From Mimachlamys varia (taxonomy: Eukaryota; Mollusca; Bivalvia; Pectinida; Pectinidae), in the NCBI GenBank assembly GCA_947623455.1, contig OX392532.1, positions 25,642,792-25,706,791 on the forward strand: a stretch of 64,000 nucleotides of DNA. The letters run 5' to 3'. The number at the start of each line of letters is the position of its first letter. Position 1 is the first letter of the stretch. The position numbers and the translations under genes were made by a program. This document shows positions 21,151 to 40,700 of this stretch, in pieces. The notes under the pieces were generated by a model, which was given only the letters and a program-made list of their open reading frames with translations, did not search any database and was not told the DNA's origin.

Positions 21151-23621
21151 TTTTTTACGGTTAGTTTGGTCCTTAATTAAGGTGTTGAGAGTAATTTTAC
21201 ATTTCAGCACACAATCATCAGATGTTGGGCTATTCAAATCAGCCTGCGTCCGTGATCCGTTCGTCCTTGAACAACTTTTGTTACCGTTATAACTTGAGAA
21301 GTACTTGATGGATCTTTCTCGAATTGCATATATATGTTCCTCTTGGTGTCATTCTGATTAAAATGCAGATCCTTGTTCTCACTCCGTTTTACAAGGCAGC
21401 AGAGAGGAGTTTACGGAATGGCGCGGAGATAAAGATATGATTTTAATCACAGGGGCTAGGCACGGACCTATGTCACTATGAAATAATGGTCAGATATTTT
21501 TTTTACCTTTCTCGAATATAGCCCCTCCCACTACTATATATCTGTGACAAGGGAAAGAACTAGCCTGAACGAGAAAATCGACCTATTTTCACTCTAAGCT
21601 TGTTTTCGTCACTGAATGAAGTCCAATTTTTTACATGCATGCCTCATTTTAAAGGTGAAACTTTTATCTTTCAGTCGATACCAAAGATATCCCGCTACAC
21701 GCATGGAAAAGCTCACTAGGCTTTTTAGAATCCGAGGTTTTGCAATTTTCTCCTTTAAAGATCAAGATATGCAGTTATTGGTACTAGTACATTAAAATCC
21801 ATGTGGCCGTTAAAGCCATTGGGCCTCTTGTTCTCATTTGTGTTCGCAAAATTCTACATTCTTATAGAAGCTTCCAGACACACCCTTACCTTTTGGAACA
21901 ACGATTTGAATGATTGATCCACTGCATTTCTAAACAAATATTGCGTATAACATTTGTTTGTTGTCAGTGTTCGTTTAGCAGTACTGGGCCTTTTGGTGTG
22001 TTTAAAAGCCCATAGCCTATTGCTGGTAGAAATTTTAGTCCTCGAGGTTTACTGGAGCCTCCATAGCCACAGTTATCTCACTTGAGTAGTGGCATAATAT
22101 ACACTTCTTCGTAGTACACGATTTGAAATTCTACAGTACTAATTTAATTATTTTTCTAAATTCATGAATTATAAGGTTTTTACGCACCTGACCATTCTGT
22201 TTCTACAGTACAATAGTTCAGAAAATTTCGATTACCACCTTTTGTTCACCACTAACGAGTCCTAAAAGGACGAAACAGCTGTATTATGCAGTTAAATTTT
22301 ATTTTCGACAAATGTATCTATTACTAAATTTAGAAGGTGCTGCCTGTGTGTGTTACGTCATCTTTTCTTTTGGCTAATTAAAATGCACCAATGTATCATC
22401 ATCCATTGAGATACTATCAAATGCCTTTAGCTGATATTTTGGGTATTTCTCCAGCAGTTCCTTAGCAATTTGTACCCGTGTATGTTTCTACTAGTCAGTG
22501 AGTAAATGTGGGATCCAACGCGCACTGATTTTCCTAACCTTGAAAATTTTCTTCAGATGAAGTGAAAATAACAGATGGATGCTAAACCCAAGTTTGTCAT
22601 TCGTGCTAGCTATCTGACCGTATAACGCCTCTTTCTCAATGATTGACTTGATTTTATAGATGTTCAATATGGTAACTAACCGCTGATCTTGGTCTTCCTG
22701 AGTAAGGGGCACCTTTGGCTAATTAGTAACCAGAATGAAATTTAGTAAACCATCTATAAACTGTGGAAATGACATTCGTTTAACCCCCTTAATAGCACAT
22801 ATCCTATGTATAATTTGACGCCCAATTCCAACAACTAACCATTTTCAGCACAGTGATATGACAAGGAAACCGATTAGTGGATTTCAATGAAATGTATGCA
22901 CACAATACAGCGATGACTGGTGAATCAGTTCGTACTAGTTTAATGCACGTAAATTATTTTAGTTAAATGCGATACTCGAGTATACAGTGCGTTTGCAAAA
23001 AAAAATCGAAAACGTCCATCTTCATATCACACAAAGTTACACGTCTTTGCTGTTCTCTGTGTCAATCCCAATTTCCATTTTACAAGAACCAGACATATCA
23101 ACACAAGTTGTCGAGCGATCCTCGTGTGAACAACAAAGATGCGATTATAATGTTGGTGTGAACTCAATGTGGATGATAGGCCAAACAAAAAAGTTCATTC
23201 CAGAAAAAAATGCACGCCCCCTCTAACCCCAACTCCTGGATCCGCCTATGACATCAACGCCAGAAATTCCCTAATGAGCTATTCCAACCGTTGAGCTGGA
23301 AGAGTTCAAGTGTGTCTTCAGTGGTAAATAAGTTAATTTGGCTATACTATATGGAATGTCAGTTTGAAACTGGGAACCTTCCGAACTCAAGATAGACGCC
23401 CTACTAACTACGCTTCCTGCTCGCCGAGGATCGATTTAGCTAGTCCAGTTCTATGGAACGCTAAATTAACATATCTTCAATTAATTGTCCCTATCTTCAA
23501 TTATTTGAAGATAGGTGCAATTAAATAAATATAAGTTAATTTGGCGTTCAATACGCCAAATTACATATATTCAATTAATTGCACATATCTTCAATTCAAT
23601 TGTACCTGTCTTTAATTGAAT

Positions 23622-24560
23622 TCTATTCAAGAGACCCAAAGGGATTGTATTGCTCACCTGCATAGGTTTTTTTTTCAAAGCAATGAATAATATCCTGTCA
23701 CTTCTTTAGAAGAGGAGTTTCATGTTTTTTACCAAATAAATTTGTTCTCCTATTGGGCCAAATCCGGGTGGGGTGTGGGGGAATTGTCTTACAGATTATT
23801 GAAGATTCAGAAAGCAGCATTTTAAGGAATTTAACTATACAATCCCTTTTGGGCCCCAGATCAAATCCTCACACAAAATTGATTCCTCTTCACCCAAGGA
23901 TGCTTCAGACCAGATTTTGCCTCGCTTCCAAGACCCAATGGGGTCAGATCTTCCATTTATACACAATTAATCCTTATTTACTAAGGATGCTCCACACGTA
24001 AGGACAGTTTCCAGTTATTCTTCATCACCAAAAGGAATGAACTCTGTAGGGTCTTGTCCCTATGACCTCCAGAGAGTCAGTCCCACCATTTATACAAAAT
24101 TGAACCCCTTTCACCCAAGGATGTTTTATATCAAAACAGGCGCAATATCCTGTCAATCTTCCAAGAATTTACATTTTACCCACTATTTACACGAATCACT
24201 TCAATCAGGGCTACTTTAGACCTTTGAACAATATCTCCTCATTCCTGAAGAAATAGAAGGTTTTTAAAGAATTTACTGTTTTCCTTACCCCACCCCAATC
24301 ATTTATACAAAATTGAATCCGCTTCAATAAAGAAAACTACATTTGGATAATATCCTGCTATTCCTTCAGAAAAAGGATTTTAAAGAATTAACTATATTTT
24401 CCTTGTTGGGGCTCCACCCCTTCTATCAACCTTCACCCAAGGATGTTTCTGGCAAGACTTTGCCATGGTCAAGGACTGGTTTACACTTGAATTTATAGGA
24501 AAAAGTTGACCGATGATGGGTCATGGCACAAGCTCATTTGCCCAAAGGGCAAGCAAGCAA
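23622..24560 (-). mobile_element. Tandem-repeat mobile element, inverted copy (GCTCACC family)
   Basis: In reverse orientation it begins near TTGCCCTTTGGGCAAATGAG (about 24536-24555) and ends at GCTCACCTG / AAGAGACCCAAAGGG (about 23630-23660), matching the two ends of the element at 16170-17475. The interior has about five diverged tandem units with phrases such as TTATACAAAATTGAA and TTCACCCAAGGATG. Non-coding. Confidence 0.55.
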
Positions 24561-24778
24561 GCTAATAATGTACATACCAAGCTTTATCAATATTGAAGGT
24601 GTCCTGCATGGGTGGATCGACCCTACTACATGTACCACTATGTTGTCGGTGTCTCCCCATTTTCTCTTGAAAGTTTTAACTTTTTAGATTTTCCTTTTTT
24701 GAGCAAGAAATAATATTTAAACAAAATTCATTTTTTTAATTATTGTTTACACATCTACACCCATTCCAGTTTGAAGGT

Positions 24779-24793
24779 CCCCCCCCCCCCCCC
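24779..24793 (+). repeat. C15 homopolymer
   Basis: An uninterrupted run of 15 cytosines just downstream of the PP1 transcript end. Shorter C or G runs of 9-10 occur at about 38941 and 39241. Such runs are common assembly error points. Confidence 0.9.
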
Positions 24794-24929
24794 AAGACAA
24801 AACATTAGTACCATATTGAATTTTCAACTTAAAACAAATATCGCTGCCCTGACCAGTTAATGATTTCCATAAACACATTGAACAGGAGTAATAGTGAATT
24901 GATACCAACACAATTTTTACAAAACATCT

Positions 24930-24935
24930 TTTATT
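24930..24935 (-). terminator. Likely poly(A) signal of the PP1 transcript
   Basis: TTTATT on the plus strand reads AATAAA on the minus strand, about 1.4 kb downstream of the PP1 stop codon. The intervening AT-rich sequence has no conserved coding segment and fits a long 3' UTR. Earlier poly(A) sites are possible. Confidence 0.5.
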
Positions 24936-26343
24936 CTGTCATCATCTTTTCTATACAACAAATAATGTATTAAATTTACATGATCATTGATCAGTTCACA
25001 TTTCATCTACATTTTTACACCATAAATTAAACAAAGACATGTGTGATTTTAAAACCTTATTTTGTGTTCTCTCCCATGTTCCCCTTATTTTCTTTGTTGA
25101 ATATCAATATATATACTGCTGTGCTGTTATCATAGTGTAAATGGTTTTAGTTTATTAATGATTTAGTACTTTCTACATAGGCGGTCCTGATGTCCACATT
25201 TATAATGGTCTGTGCAATTTAGTAAACACAAAGACAAAACTAAAAATACAAATGTTAAGAATTATGTACATGAAATGAGATAAATTAAGATAAAATCTCA
25301 TGTCGGCAAACCATGACACATATGTACATAACAGATTGGAACAATAAGAAAGAATTTGTCATTTGCGTCATAATGGTGACCCAGTAAGTTTGCAAGGAAA
25401 AGATTGCAACATGTACCAGCATGTTATTTAATTTCTGTCTGAACCATTCCCATTAAAGCTGTACATGGACTAGCTTTCACTTCATGACTTAGTAGCAATT
25501 CGAAAAAGTAAATATATAATTATATATGTATTGCTATTGTGTGGAAGGTGAACATAATGGGGAGGGCATCAATATAAAATGAAACACCATGCTCCTTCAC
25601 ATCAAAATCTATATCCTACAATTTCTGTATGACCGTTTTATGACTGAATATTAAATGTGACATTAACACTGTTCAAAGAGACATTTTGTTCTGTGAAACC
25701 AGAACAAAGCAATGCAAAATTGCACAAGGCAGACAAGCTTACAATTGTTGCATGTATATTTTGATCTTGACACAATTCATTGATGTATGTATAGAATAAA
25801 TTCAAGTAGTATCTCATGATTTTTGGGGGGACAGTTAATACAGGTCTACGTAAACCAGACCAAGTTGCACAATAACTGCTTTCTATTCGTCCTTGGCTCC
25901 AGTTCTCAACACAGTTCATGTTGATGTGTACTGGAGGTACATTACATATACAACAGAACCTTTCAAATTAAATGTACAACACCAAATGATGTAACAAGAC
26001 TTTTACACACCAATACTACGTGTCATTGTCAATAGATTAAATTATGTTGTCCCTGCAGGATGGAGTTCCCATGGCAAAATCATCGAAAGTTTTGTGCTCC
26101 AACGTTCTACATTTTCAGATTAACTTCATCCTAAAGACAACATATGTACTGTTTGCAGTCCTTCATTTCAGTCAATCACATCAGCCGCAACACGCAAGCA
26201 CATTATCCACTGGCATTTGTTGAATGTCCAGAGAATTAAATGTCTGAAGAAGTCAAACTATCAATGTTTACGACCGATTCATGAATGAACATCGTCAATT
26301 TTGTGTCCAATTTTAACCATCCATAAGACTTCTGTATCATCAA

Positions 26344-31213
<4,870 letters not shown>

Positions 31214-31740
31214 CACACAAATGCTTGGGGAGTACGATAGATATGATATCGGCGTCTAAAATACGAAGAATAAAAGGATGATGACAGATTGAACAGGTAC
31301 CCCCCTTCTTTGGTCCGGCTTCGAGATTAAGATGGCGGCCGTTTCGAAGGCGGATGAATATTTGTTCATAATGTGGTGATGAGGTTCATGGATACATCAA
31401 ATATTAGGGACTATTTTTCTTATTTATAGAACAATTTTCTCCTGGTATATTATAGAACAGTATATCACGAAGAAAAATAATACAAATTACATAAAATTAT
31501 ACTGATCAAATTAAAACAAAACACTAACCACTGAACTTATGTTCTTTAATATTTTTACAACAGATTGTTGCATTCTGGGAGAATGAGACTGTAATGGCCG
31601 CGAGTACCTGATATGGAATCAGAATATTCTGGCGGCTAGCAAACCCCTTACAGGGTTTGCAGCATGCGCCGCAAACCAGTCACGGATATGTTTAATGCTT
31701 TACCAAATACTCTTATGTGCGATTGACATATAACTATAAA
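31214..31740. promoter_or_regulatory. Shared promoter of PP1 and the ankyrin-repeat gene
   Basis: The two start codons face away from each other with 527 bp between them. AAGATGGCGGC at 31329-31339 matches the YY1 consensus, which in animals often marks TATA-less promoters near the transcription start. Both genes therefore probably have short 5' UTRs and share an upstream region; the geometry is seen, the sharing is inferred. Confidence 0.6.
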
Positions 31741-34700
31741 ATGGCCGTAAAGCGTAAAGGTGAGTTGAACGTCGGCCATGTTCGGAACGTAAACAAACCG
31801 ATGCGAACATGTTATCTTGTAGTACCCGCTCGATTTCTTGTTAACTCGATTAGTAATTAAATTATCATCAGTGTTTTTAAAACCATTACACCTGCTTTGT
31901 GGTAAGAATAAAAACTCTATATATGTTTAATTAATCGTCAATATCCCCAAATTACAAAAACATTTAGACACGAGTTTCACCTTCATTGACCCAGATCTGA
32001 ACGTAAAGATTTCCCTACTGTACAGATTAGTGTATTATGTATGATTCTACTGTTGTAGTTGCTGTTTTGTCATGATGTCTGGGTGCTAATCGACAAGATT
32101 GCATTATGTATAATTATTTTACTGAATGTCATGATTTAACGAATGAGAAAATGCACTTAAAATGCAATTAGTTTTTTCCGAGTGATACCTGTCACCATGA
32201 CAACTATGTCAACTATTGAGCATCTCTGAGGTTACTCACAGGGTTATCAATAGGCCTACACCATGACACAAATTTTTATCATGCTACATTTACATTGTTA
32301 GTGCATTCCAATGTAATATAATGTTCAGTGTTTTACAAATGTAATAAATGAAATAATTTAATATGGATGAATTATGTTGCTGAATCTGTTTCATCTGTTG
32401 TTCATTTGCATTTATTAGACAAGATAAGACATATAAACATATATAATATATATATCATCAGGCCTATAAATGTATCATATCCTATTCCAGTGTATAAATG
32501 CTTGATTGCATCCATTGAATGATAAATATTCACATATTCTGTTTCATTTATCTATAATAGATGTCAATAATAATTGATAATCAGGCATTTATCTTGCTAA
32601 TCAACATTATATTTTCAAAGACAACAAAATTTCAAAATGTACAGCATTTAATATATCATTTGGTACTTCCAGTGCCATATTATTTTCACCAAATACAATG
32701 TTAATTATTGTTTGCAAAAGTTACACTGAATTTAAATTTGCACCCTCATTTTTTCAGGGGGATATGGGGGTGTAACTTTAATATTATTGAATCATATAAA
32801 CTCCTCTCAAACATAATCCGTTATGGCCCTATCTGGTTAACAATATCATTAATTATATATAATCATGAGTAAATGTCAAAGGTTGCCAAGACCATATGGT
32901 AAAATACTAGCCACTTCCTACCAACTATAATTATAAACACAGGGGTGTAAAAATCCACTAGCCCGACGTCTGGGGCTACGAGATTTTCAGCTTGGGCTAG
33001 TGAAATTTAGATGCTTACTAGCCCGGGGCTAGTGACCTTTTTATCATGTTAAGACTAAAAAATTGCTTCTGTTCTATTTTATCATCATGAAGGTAACCAA
33101 TTTAGATTGTCAACCTGTTATTTCCTTGGTATTTTCACCACCAAATTTATTGATACACAGAGTCATTCTCGCCGTTATGGAGCATGATGACTGTGTTCTC
33201 GTTAGAAGCCAGTTGTCGGCAAAAGTAGCCTGTTATTTATCTTCTCTGAACCAGTTATTTTATGAGTATTTTATATAGGTCAATACTGTAGCATGTGAAT
33301 CTTCAACCGGCTATTCCTTTCAAGCCAACCAACAATTTCAAAACTTAGTGAGAACACTGGATGATGCAAGACATCGCTGTTCACATGTGCATTTTAATTT
33401 GTGTGACTGTAAGAACCATTCATATCCGAGGTAAAATTGAAAGTCTATTGTATACTAAACACCAAAATGGCCCTTTAGGTTCCAAATCATTCTCTTTTAT
33501 TTGATTTAAGCATGTAGGGTGCAGAAATAAAGTTCATCTCTGCAAAAGTCGGTAGGTCAGTCATGTTTGTTTATGATGCTTTATACATGTAATAGTGAAA
33601 CCGGAATCAGGACCAATTTTCAGGAAGAGGAAAATTTTTGTTATTTTCATTTTTCAATTTTTGATAATAAATAAGGTATTCATTTATGAGTTACAAGTTC
33701 AAATTAGTTTAATTTTGCTGGAAGAAAGGAAAACATATATCTGCATCCTGTGATATATATATGAGATACATGTATTATAAGAGTTCATTAATTTTGTCAG
33801 CTAGATCCATTTTGTATTTGTCGGGCTAGTTGATTATTAGTGCCTATTAGTCCTGGGCTAGTACACTGAAAAATATTTTTACACCCCAGAAACAGATTAT
33901 AGGATGTGGCCCAATCTGACAGGACTTTTTTTCCATAATTATTTTTTGGAAAACAAATGGAACGTACAGTGTTCAATTTAGAATTATATCTTTGGGAAGT
34001 GAATGCAGCTACCATTTTATCAATTATCTTTGGGAAAATGTCCACCATTTATATCAATCTGATTATACATATACACTGTATATAGTTTGTTACCTGCATA
34101 CATGTATATACTTCCTCACTAATGAAGTCAATTAAAGTGCCTTTCAACAAAATTAACAATTATATGCCCTTGGCACTTAAATCATGGCCCAGAAACTATA
34201 CATGTACAGTACTCTGATATGTTTGCTCCTAGGTGATTACCTCCCCTGCATGTTAGAATTCTGATTTAATCAAACATGCTTGAGCAGTGAAAGAAATCTG
34301 AATTGCACAATTGTTTCCTAATTTTAGAAAAGTTATGAGTTTTAATAAACAATTAAAGCCTATTTCAATGCAAATCTAGAAAATGATGCTATTTTTAACA
34401 CATTTACACAGCTCAGACTTGTATTTGATGCAATAGTTTCTTATTGCAATGTAAATATCTTTGCCATGAAGTTCTTTTTACTGTACATTTGGTAAATATA
34501 CTATGTATTATGCTGAGCAATCAGGGGTTTTCTGAACATTTTAGGTGAAAAACAAATCCTTTCTGCTTGTCATAAAAAGTTCTAACAGGAATTTAATGCA
34601 AAGGGATTGGACAAAATTTGCATTTTACTGGATGAGTTTTAGGAAAATCCATGGCAGTGTATTGTTCTGAAATACATACATATTGGTTTTTGAATCCTAA

Positions 34701-37700
34701 AGATGATTATTCTTATAACCAATAAACTTTTCAACAAAGTTATTGGGGTGGGGTTATTATTTGCTTGAAACACCCAGTTGTCTGTCAGTCCATTCAGTTA
34801 AGATTCTTTGCGGAAGTGCCAAGCATTCAAACTTTTTACTAAGTGTCATTGCTCATTTTTGCAACTCTTATAAGCAGAACATTCCATTTGGAATTACTTT
34901 TTGGAAAATTTAAAACTTTGCCCTGTTTTGGACAGGTTGGAGTTAAAGGTAAAAGCAGTTCTAAAAAGCAAAAGCAGTAAAATTGCATTGGGGTTAGTCC
35001 TGTCTGAGAAATCTCTAGTTTCTTTAAATTAGTGTTGAAACACTTAACAGTTAACTTACAGTTGATCATGACACACGCATATAAAATTAATGTAGATGAT
35101 TGCTGCAAAATCAAATTGTATAATGTAGGTCAAGGTGTACATCTCTAAGGAATGATTTAATCCAAGTAAAATGTCTGAGTTATTTCCTAAAATACAATGT
35201 GTGATATTGCAATAAATTTTTACATGAGCAAAATATGTTTCTAGGTCTTTATAAATATAATATATATAGAAAACATTTAGTTTCTGCAAGCCATACCTTT
35301 TGATTCCAAATTCTGTACACTGTTCTATTTTCAGATTTTCAAAAGGCAGCTGCATTTCTTCACGAATTTCTTCTGAAGTTAAATGAGGATTCAGAATGTG
35401 CAGAACTAAGAGACACATTGAACCTTGCTCTTCTGCAACTACAGAAGTATTATCGATTGCTACAGAATCGCATTCACGAGAAGAATGCTCAGGCGACATC
35501 GACATCGTTGTCACTAACAGCCAGAGGACTGAGTCCTATGACTCCATTTGTGGACGCACCAGACAAATTTCAGTGGCGATGGACAAACTTAGATTCGTTA
35601 CGGAGCCTGATGGGAATAAGTAATGAGGAGAGTATAAACTTTACGAGGTTACCTCCCATTATACAGTCTGTCAAGGAAGGCAACTTTGACATGTGTGTTG
35701 AGTTAATACAAAATGGTGAGTGATTTATTATCGTAATTTTATAGAATGGTTAATTGCAAAATGTTCAAACCTGAGGCCATGGGACTACCTTCAATAGTTA
35801 ATTATACATGTACTGAGTTGAGTTTTCACATTCAACAGAACAGAGATCATGCCACCTTACGAATACAACTATCAATTTCCAGTTTCATCATTTGATTTAT
35901 AACCCTGGTATATACACAAATCATTTGCCACCTCCGCTAAAGTATGCAAAAGAAAATTTCTCCTGAGCTCTTTTGACATCCTTGATATCTATAAGGGATT
36001 TGCATTGACTACTGTTCATTACATAGTACATGAATGCATTTATATGTCGTTCTCTTCATCCTTGGAATATATATATATATGTATACTCTTATGGATGGGT
36101 TATAGTGTTGTACATGTATTAATTGTAGGGTTTGACCCTCCCCCAATTATAGCCAGAGGAATGGAGCTTCAAATGCTAATGCAGAATAAACCTTTAAGTT
36201 GTATTAAAGAGGATTGATTATAAGTTACAAGTGAAATTATTTGAATTAGTTGGGTCAGTAAAAATCAAAGATTTGTTAAAGCAACCAAGTAATTAATTAC
36301 CTAAAACTCTTGTATAGTGTAGAGAAACAAGTGAATAATGCAGTTCCTATAGAACCTTGAGACTTGTCTTGTATGACCAACTATAAAACTTTGTTGTGTA
36401 TATATATATATGTGTGTTTTGTTGCATGCATTCCTATATTATAATTTAGTGCATGCATGTTAGAAGCAGGATTAAGAATTTTCATTAGTGGTAATTCAGC
36501 TCTTTTTATATTTGTAGATATTTCTTGTATAGAAGAACAAGATGGGATCGGCCGGACAGCATTAATATACGCAGTACACTTTCACGAGTTAGACATTTTG
36601 AAGTGCCTTTTGGAGAGTGGAGTTGAAGTCAATGCTACAGCTCATGGTGAGTTATACTGGAGTTATACTTCAAGTGTTATCATGTAGACAACACTACTGT
36701 GTCAGGGTTTGTGCTGGGTATTTGATAAATGGGGTCCTTTCCTAAATAAATTGGGTCATTCTGCATAGTTTAAAGGGGAATCCTGAAAATAAGTGGGGTC
36801 CTGTTCAGTTTCCATGCTTGAAAAAGATATAGGGACAGCTTCGATGCAAACCCTGTGTGTACATATAAACATGGTGTAAAGATGATTGTGAGTTAACCAG
36901 TGGTAAGATATTGGGTTCAAAGTGCAAGCAATATAAACATGATCAGGGTTTGCGTTGAAGCCGTCCCTATATCTTTTTCAAGCAAAGAAACCGAAAAGAC
37001 CCACCTAATTTTTCTGGAATCCCAATTAATGAAGCTATGCAGAAGGACCCCATTTATTTAGGAAAGGACCCCATTTGTAATAACCCCAGAAAACCTATGT
37101 TCAATGATTTTGGATGGTTTTACTTTATATGTGATATTTTAAGGGGAGACCTTGTTGTACTGTACCTGATTAATTTTTATTTACTGGTAATTTATGCTGC
37201 ATTCCGGGTAAATGTAATAAATAACATGTATGTACATGAGAGTTTCCGCTTTAACATGTATCTATAGTCTTACTTAATTTCACCATTGGATGTCCAGGTT
37301 CCATTGATATACATGTATGTTGTATTGGAGGTTGTATATATTGACGATAATGACTTTCCCTTACAGACGGATCTACAGCACTACACCAAGCTTGCCATGA
37401 TGCCAACCATAAAGCCCTCAGCATGTTACTACAGTATGGCGGGGATTTCACTATGCAGGACACACAGGGGCGTGCCCCAATCCACTGGGCTGTCACTACC
37501 AAAAGTACCGAGTGCCTCAAGGTAATTAAGAGTGTTGTGTAAAGCATACTCGTATCTCGATTTATCACGAGAAAGGATTTCCTTCCAATTTTTCTTTTTT
37601 TTTTTTCATTGGTTAAACTTTTAAACAGTTGAGATCCCCATCCTTAATATATATATATATATATCATTGCTTGGTATAAAGATACAATCACAATCATGAT

Positions 37701-40700
37701 ATTATAATTGGCCTCGGGGTAAGCCACGCCCTTGCAGACTTAACTTTTGAATGATTAAGATCCCCACTACAAAACAATATATATAATTGCTTGGTATAAA
37801 AAGACGATCACATTCATCATATAGATATGATCCTAGGATCTGCCACACCCTTGCAGACCTCTCACCCCAAAACTATATCCGATACACATACAATTGCTTG
37901 GCATAAAGAGAAGAACACAATCATGATATTAGCATTGATGTTAGGGTCTTGGTCCATAGCCCTAGGCTTATTTCTCAGTTGAACTTAAAAACAGTTGAGA
38001 TACCCACCCATTAACCAAACTTTAATACCCACCAATTAACCAAACTTTAATGCCCACCCATTAACCAAGCTTCAATGCCCACCCATTAACCAAACTTTAA
38101 TGCCTAACCATTAACCAAACTTTAATGCCCACCCATTAACCAAGCTTTAATGCCCACCCATTAACCAAAGTTTTATGCTTCAACGATTGGTCTTTGGATA
38201 TGTCTTTGTCCATGGGATCTTTTTGAAAATATTTTACCTTGATTACCTTGATACTGATATAAATGTATCCAGGTGAGCAGTACAGGCCCTCTGGGCCTCT
38301 TGTTTTTGTGATGCAGTATGTCACCTCAGAGATGAAGGTGGCATATAGGAATAGGTTTACATCATCAGCACAAAAAGTTTCCTTCTAATAACATTTGGAG
38401 GCATATATATTCATACCTGTCAAGGGTCAAATGCTAGCAAACTTGAGATCTCCAGTTTGATGACTTTTCTCAAACTGCCTCTTTCCATAGCTTGCCTCAG
38501 AAATGACTACGATAGGTGTGATGCAGAATAATTACCTTGAATTTGTTCAGATATTGAACTATGAGTAGTATTCCTGAAAGAAACTGTCTCGAACATCGAG
38601 TCAGGTATCAGTAACGAGTGACGCTGAAGTGCAGGCTCAATTTCATTCACGGTCAAATCAACGCATGCATGAACTGATGCTTGAAACAAGCATCTGACTG
38701 TCTCTTAAGCTTGTACTTTTGTTGTTTCAAGCTTGAAGAGTACCAAATCTTTACACAGTGTCACAAGTGTCATGGCGGATAGCTTAGGCTTCTGCAAGAG
38801 GGAGGAAACGGGAGAATTTAATAAAATGCGGGACCCGCGAGGATCATTAATTTAAAATATGAGATTTTTATTTCTGGGTTAAATATTAATTAGGAAGTCT
38901 CCTGTCCAATGCGGGAAACTTGACAGGTATGCTTATTATACCCCCCCCCTCCCCCCACTTAGATAAGGGGCGAGTAGTGATCACTATGTCTGTGCTTCTG
39001 TCCATGTGCCTATGAAAACCATTACCTTGTGTGCAACATATAGATTCAGAACCCCTGGTCAGATTTTGTTCATATTCACACCATAGTATCACACTCTCAA
39101 AATTTCTACAGCTGATCATTAAAATGTTGGTGATCATCTGGCAAGGTAAAAGATTAAAGTTTTACACCTGATTAGATTTTGGTGGTCTTGGATCAGTCAA
39201 GGTTAAAGATCAAAGGTCACCTTTGAAGGATGGAATAGGTGGGGGGGGGGTGTTATATCATTGGGAGCCCATGCTCACTTTTTAAAAGATATTGTACTCA
39301 ATTTGCTTTTAAGTTTGTAAAGTGACTTATTTGGAATTTGGATTCTGCATGATAGTATTTGAAGGAATGCTGTGTCCTATTCAGGGATCACTTTGGGGAT
39401 TTTTACCAATATTTTTCCTGGAAATCTCAAAATTTCAAAATAGTATTTCTTTATATAGAAAAACCTCATAGAAATTTAACTGATCTCATAAAATCCCTCC
39501 AATTCTCCCGTAGGTTTTAAAAGCCAGAATTATCCCTGCCATTTCAGATGCCTAGCTTTTGAGCCAAGGTCATGGTCAGGCTTATGTAACTTGATACTCT
39601 TTAAAAATGTACGAGGTTAGCTCATATGTCATACAGTCTATTCAGTCATGAGGTATTTGTATGCTGTATGTATAACTTTGTAACTGTCTACAGTGTTCTC
39701 CATAATTAGTGTCCAGGGCACTTAATGATTGACTTATAATAAGGGGAGCCTATTGGGATAACATTGTGAGAAAGTTATGATAGAAAAAGTTATGTAATTG
39801 AACTTATCACCAAATCAAAGGATATCATTAACATTCAGAAGAAGCAGGAGGTTTGTCAAGGTTTGGATACTGTATACCTTCACCATTATGACTGATCCAT
39901 CACCCCTCTTTTTAGGCCCAGTAAATGGACCCATTCCCAATCAAAACAATATGTGATTTTTCCCAATTTTCCTCTTGAAAATTCCCGATTCAGATACTTG
40001 AAAAAAATTGTACAAAATGAAATGTTCATTCCAACTGTAAATGTATATATCTAGTATTGACAAGTGCTTTTCATGTAAAACGTAATAAATTTTCAGGAAA
40101 AAAAAGTTTGTATTTAGTTGTAAAAGATATTTATAAAAGTGTTTGTCAAAATATCCCCAAAATCACTGTTACGTTGATAATTTTTCCCCAATTTGATCTC
40201 AGGGTCCGATTCCTCAACCCCCTGATAAAGCCCTGCCCATGTATCTTTCACCTTCAGGATCAACTCATTTACCCCTGTACACACATTTGAACTCTTCCAG
40301 TTCAAAGGTTAGAATAGTTCTTCATGAATTTTCAGGGAAGAATGAGTTAATCAAAGTTGTCCTTTACATCCTGAAAATGCTGAAATCAGACAAACTACAA
40401 ATTAGAATGCTGTTCATATCAAATGCAGCTATTGACATAATGCTTTATGTACCAATGGCATACCTGAACAAGCACACATGTTTATTTACACATGATGTAT
40501 TTTGCATTTGAATTTATTTCTTGGTGCACATTCTGTGTATACACCTGTCTAGTACTCCTGAAATAAGCTGCACATTTCAAAACATCAAATATCCAACAGA
40601 AATTGAAATGTTGTGAAATATTGGTCCTGTCCTTCAATATCAGTACCAGATTACCTGTAGATATAATGTATAGTTGCTATTAGATTTACCCCTTTCCTTT

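Larger units (their letters stand above)
15109..24929. other. Gene-free interval between RPL6 and the PP1 3' UTR
   Basis: Nearly 10 kb with no intact gene. It holds the start of the RPL6 3' UTR, foldback element copy 1 (15340-15910), a tandem-repeat mobile element (16170-17475), a CAGGGGCGTAGC fragment near 17794, a 101-bp palindrome (18833-18933), TTAA MITE copy B (19089-19471), a retroposon-like tail with (ATT)n (to about 19905), a decayed Tc1-like transposase (about 20390-20700), an unclassified dispersed repeat (20890-21150), further tandem-repeat element remains (21300-21835 and 23622-24560) and a C15 run (24779-24793). Open frames here are short and lack conserved domains apart from the transposase fossil. 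Confidence 0.75.

Noticed and set aside
31735..31741. TATAAAA box just upstream of the ankyrin start codon
   Set aside because: It runs directly into the ATG, leaving no room for a transcription start and 5' UTR, so it is not a promoter for this start codon.
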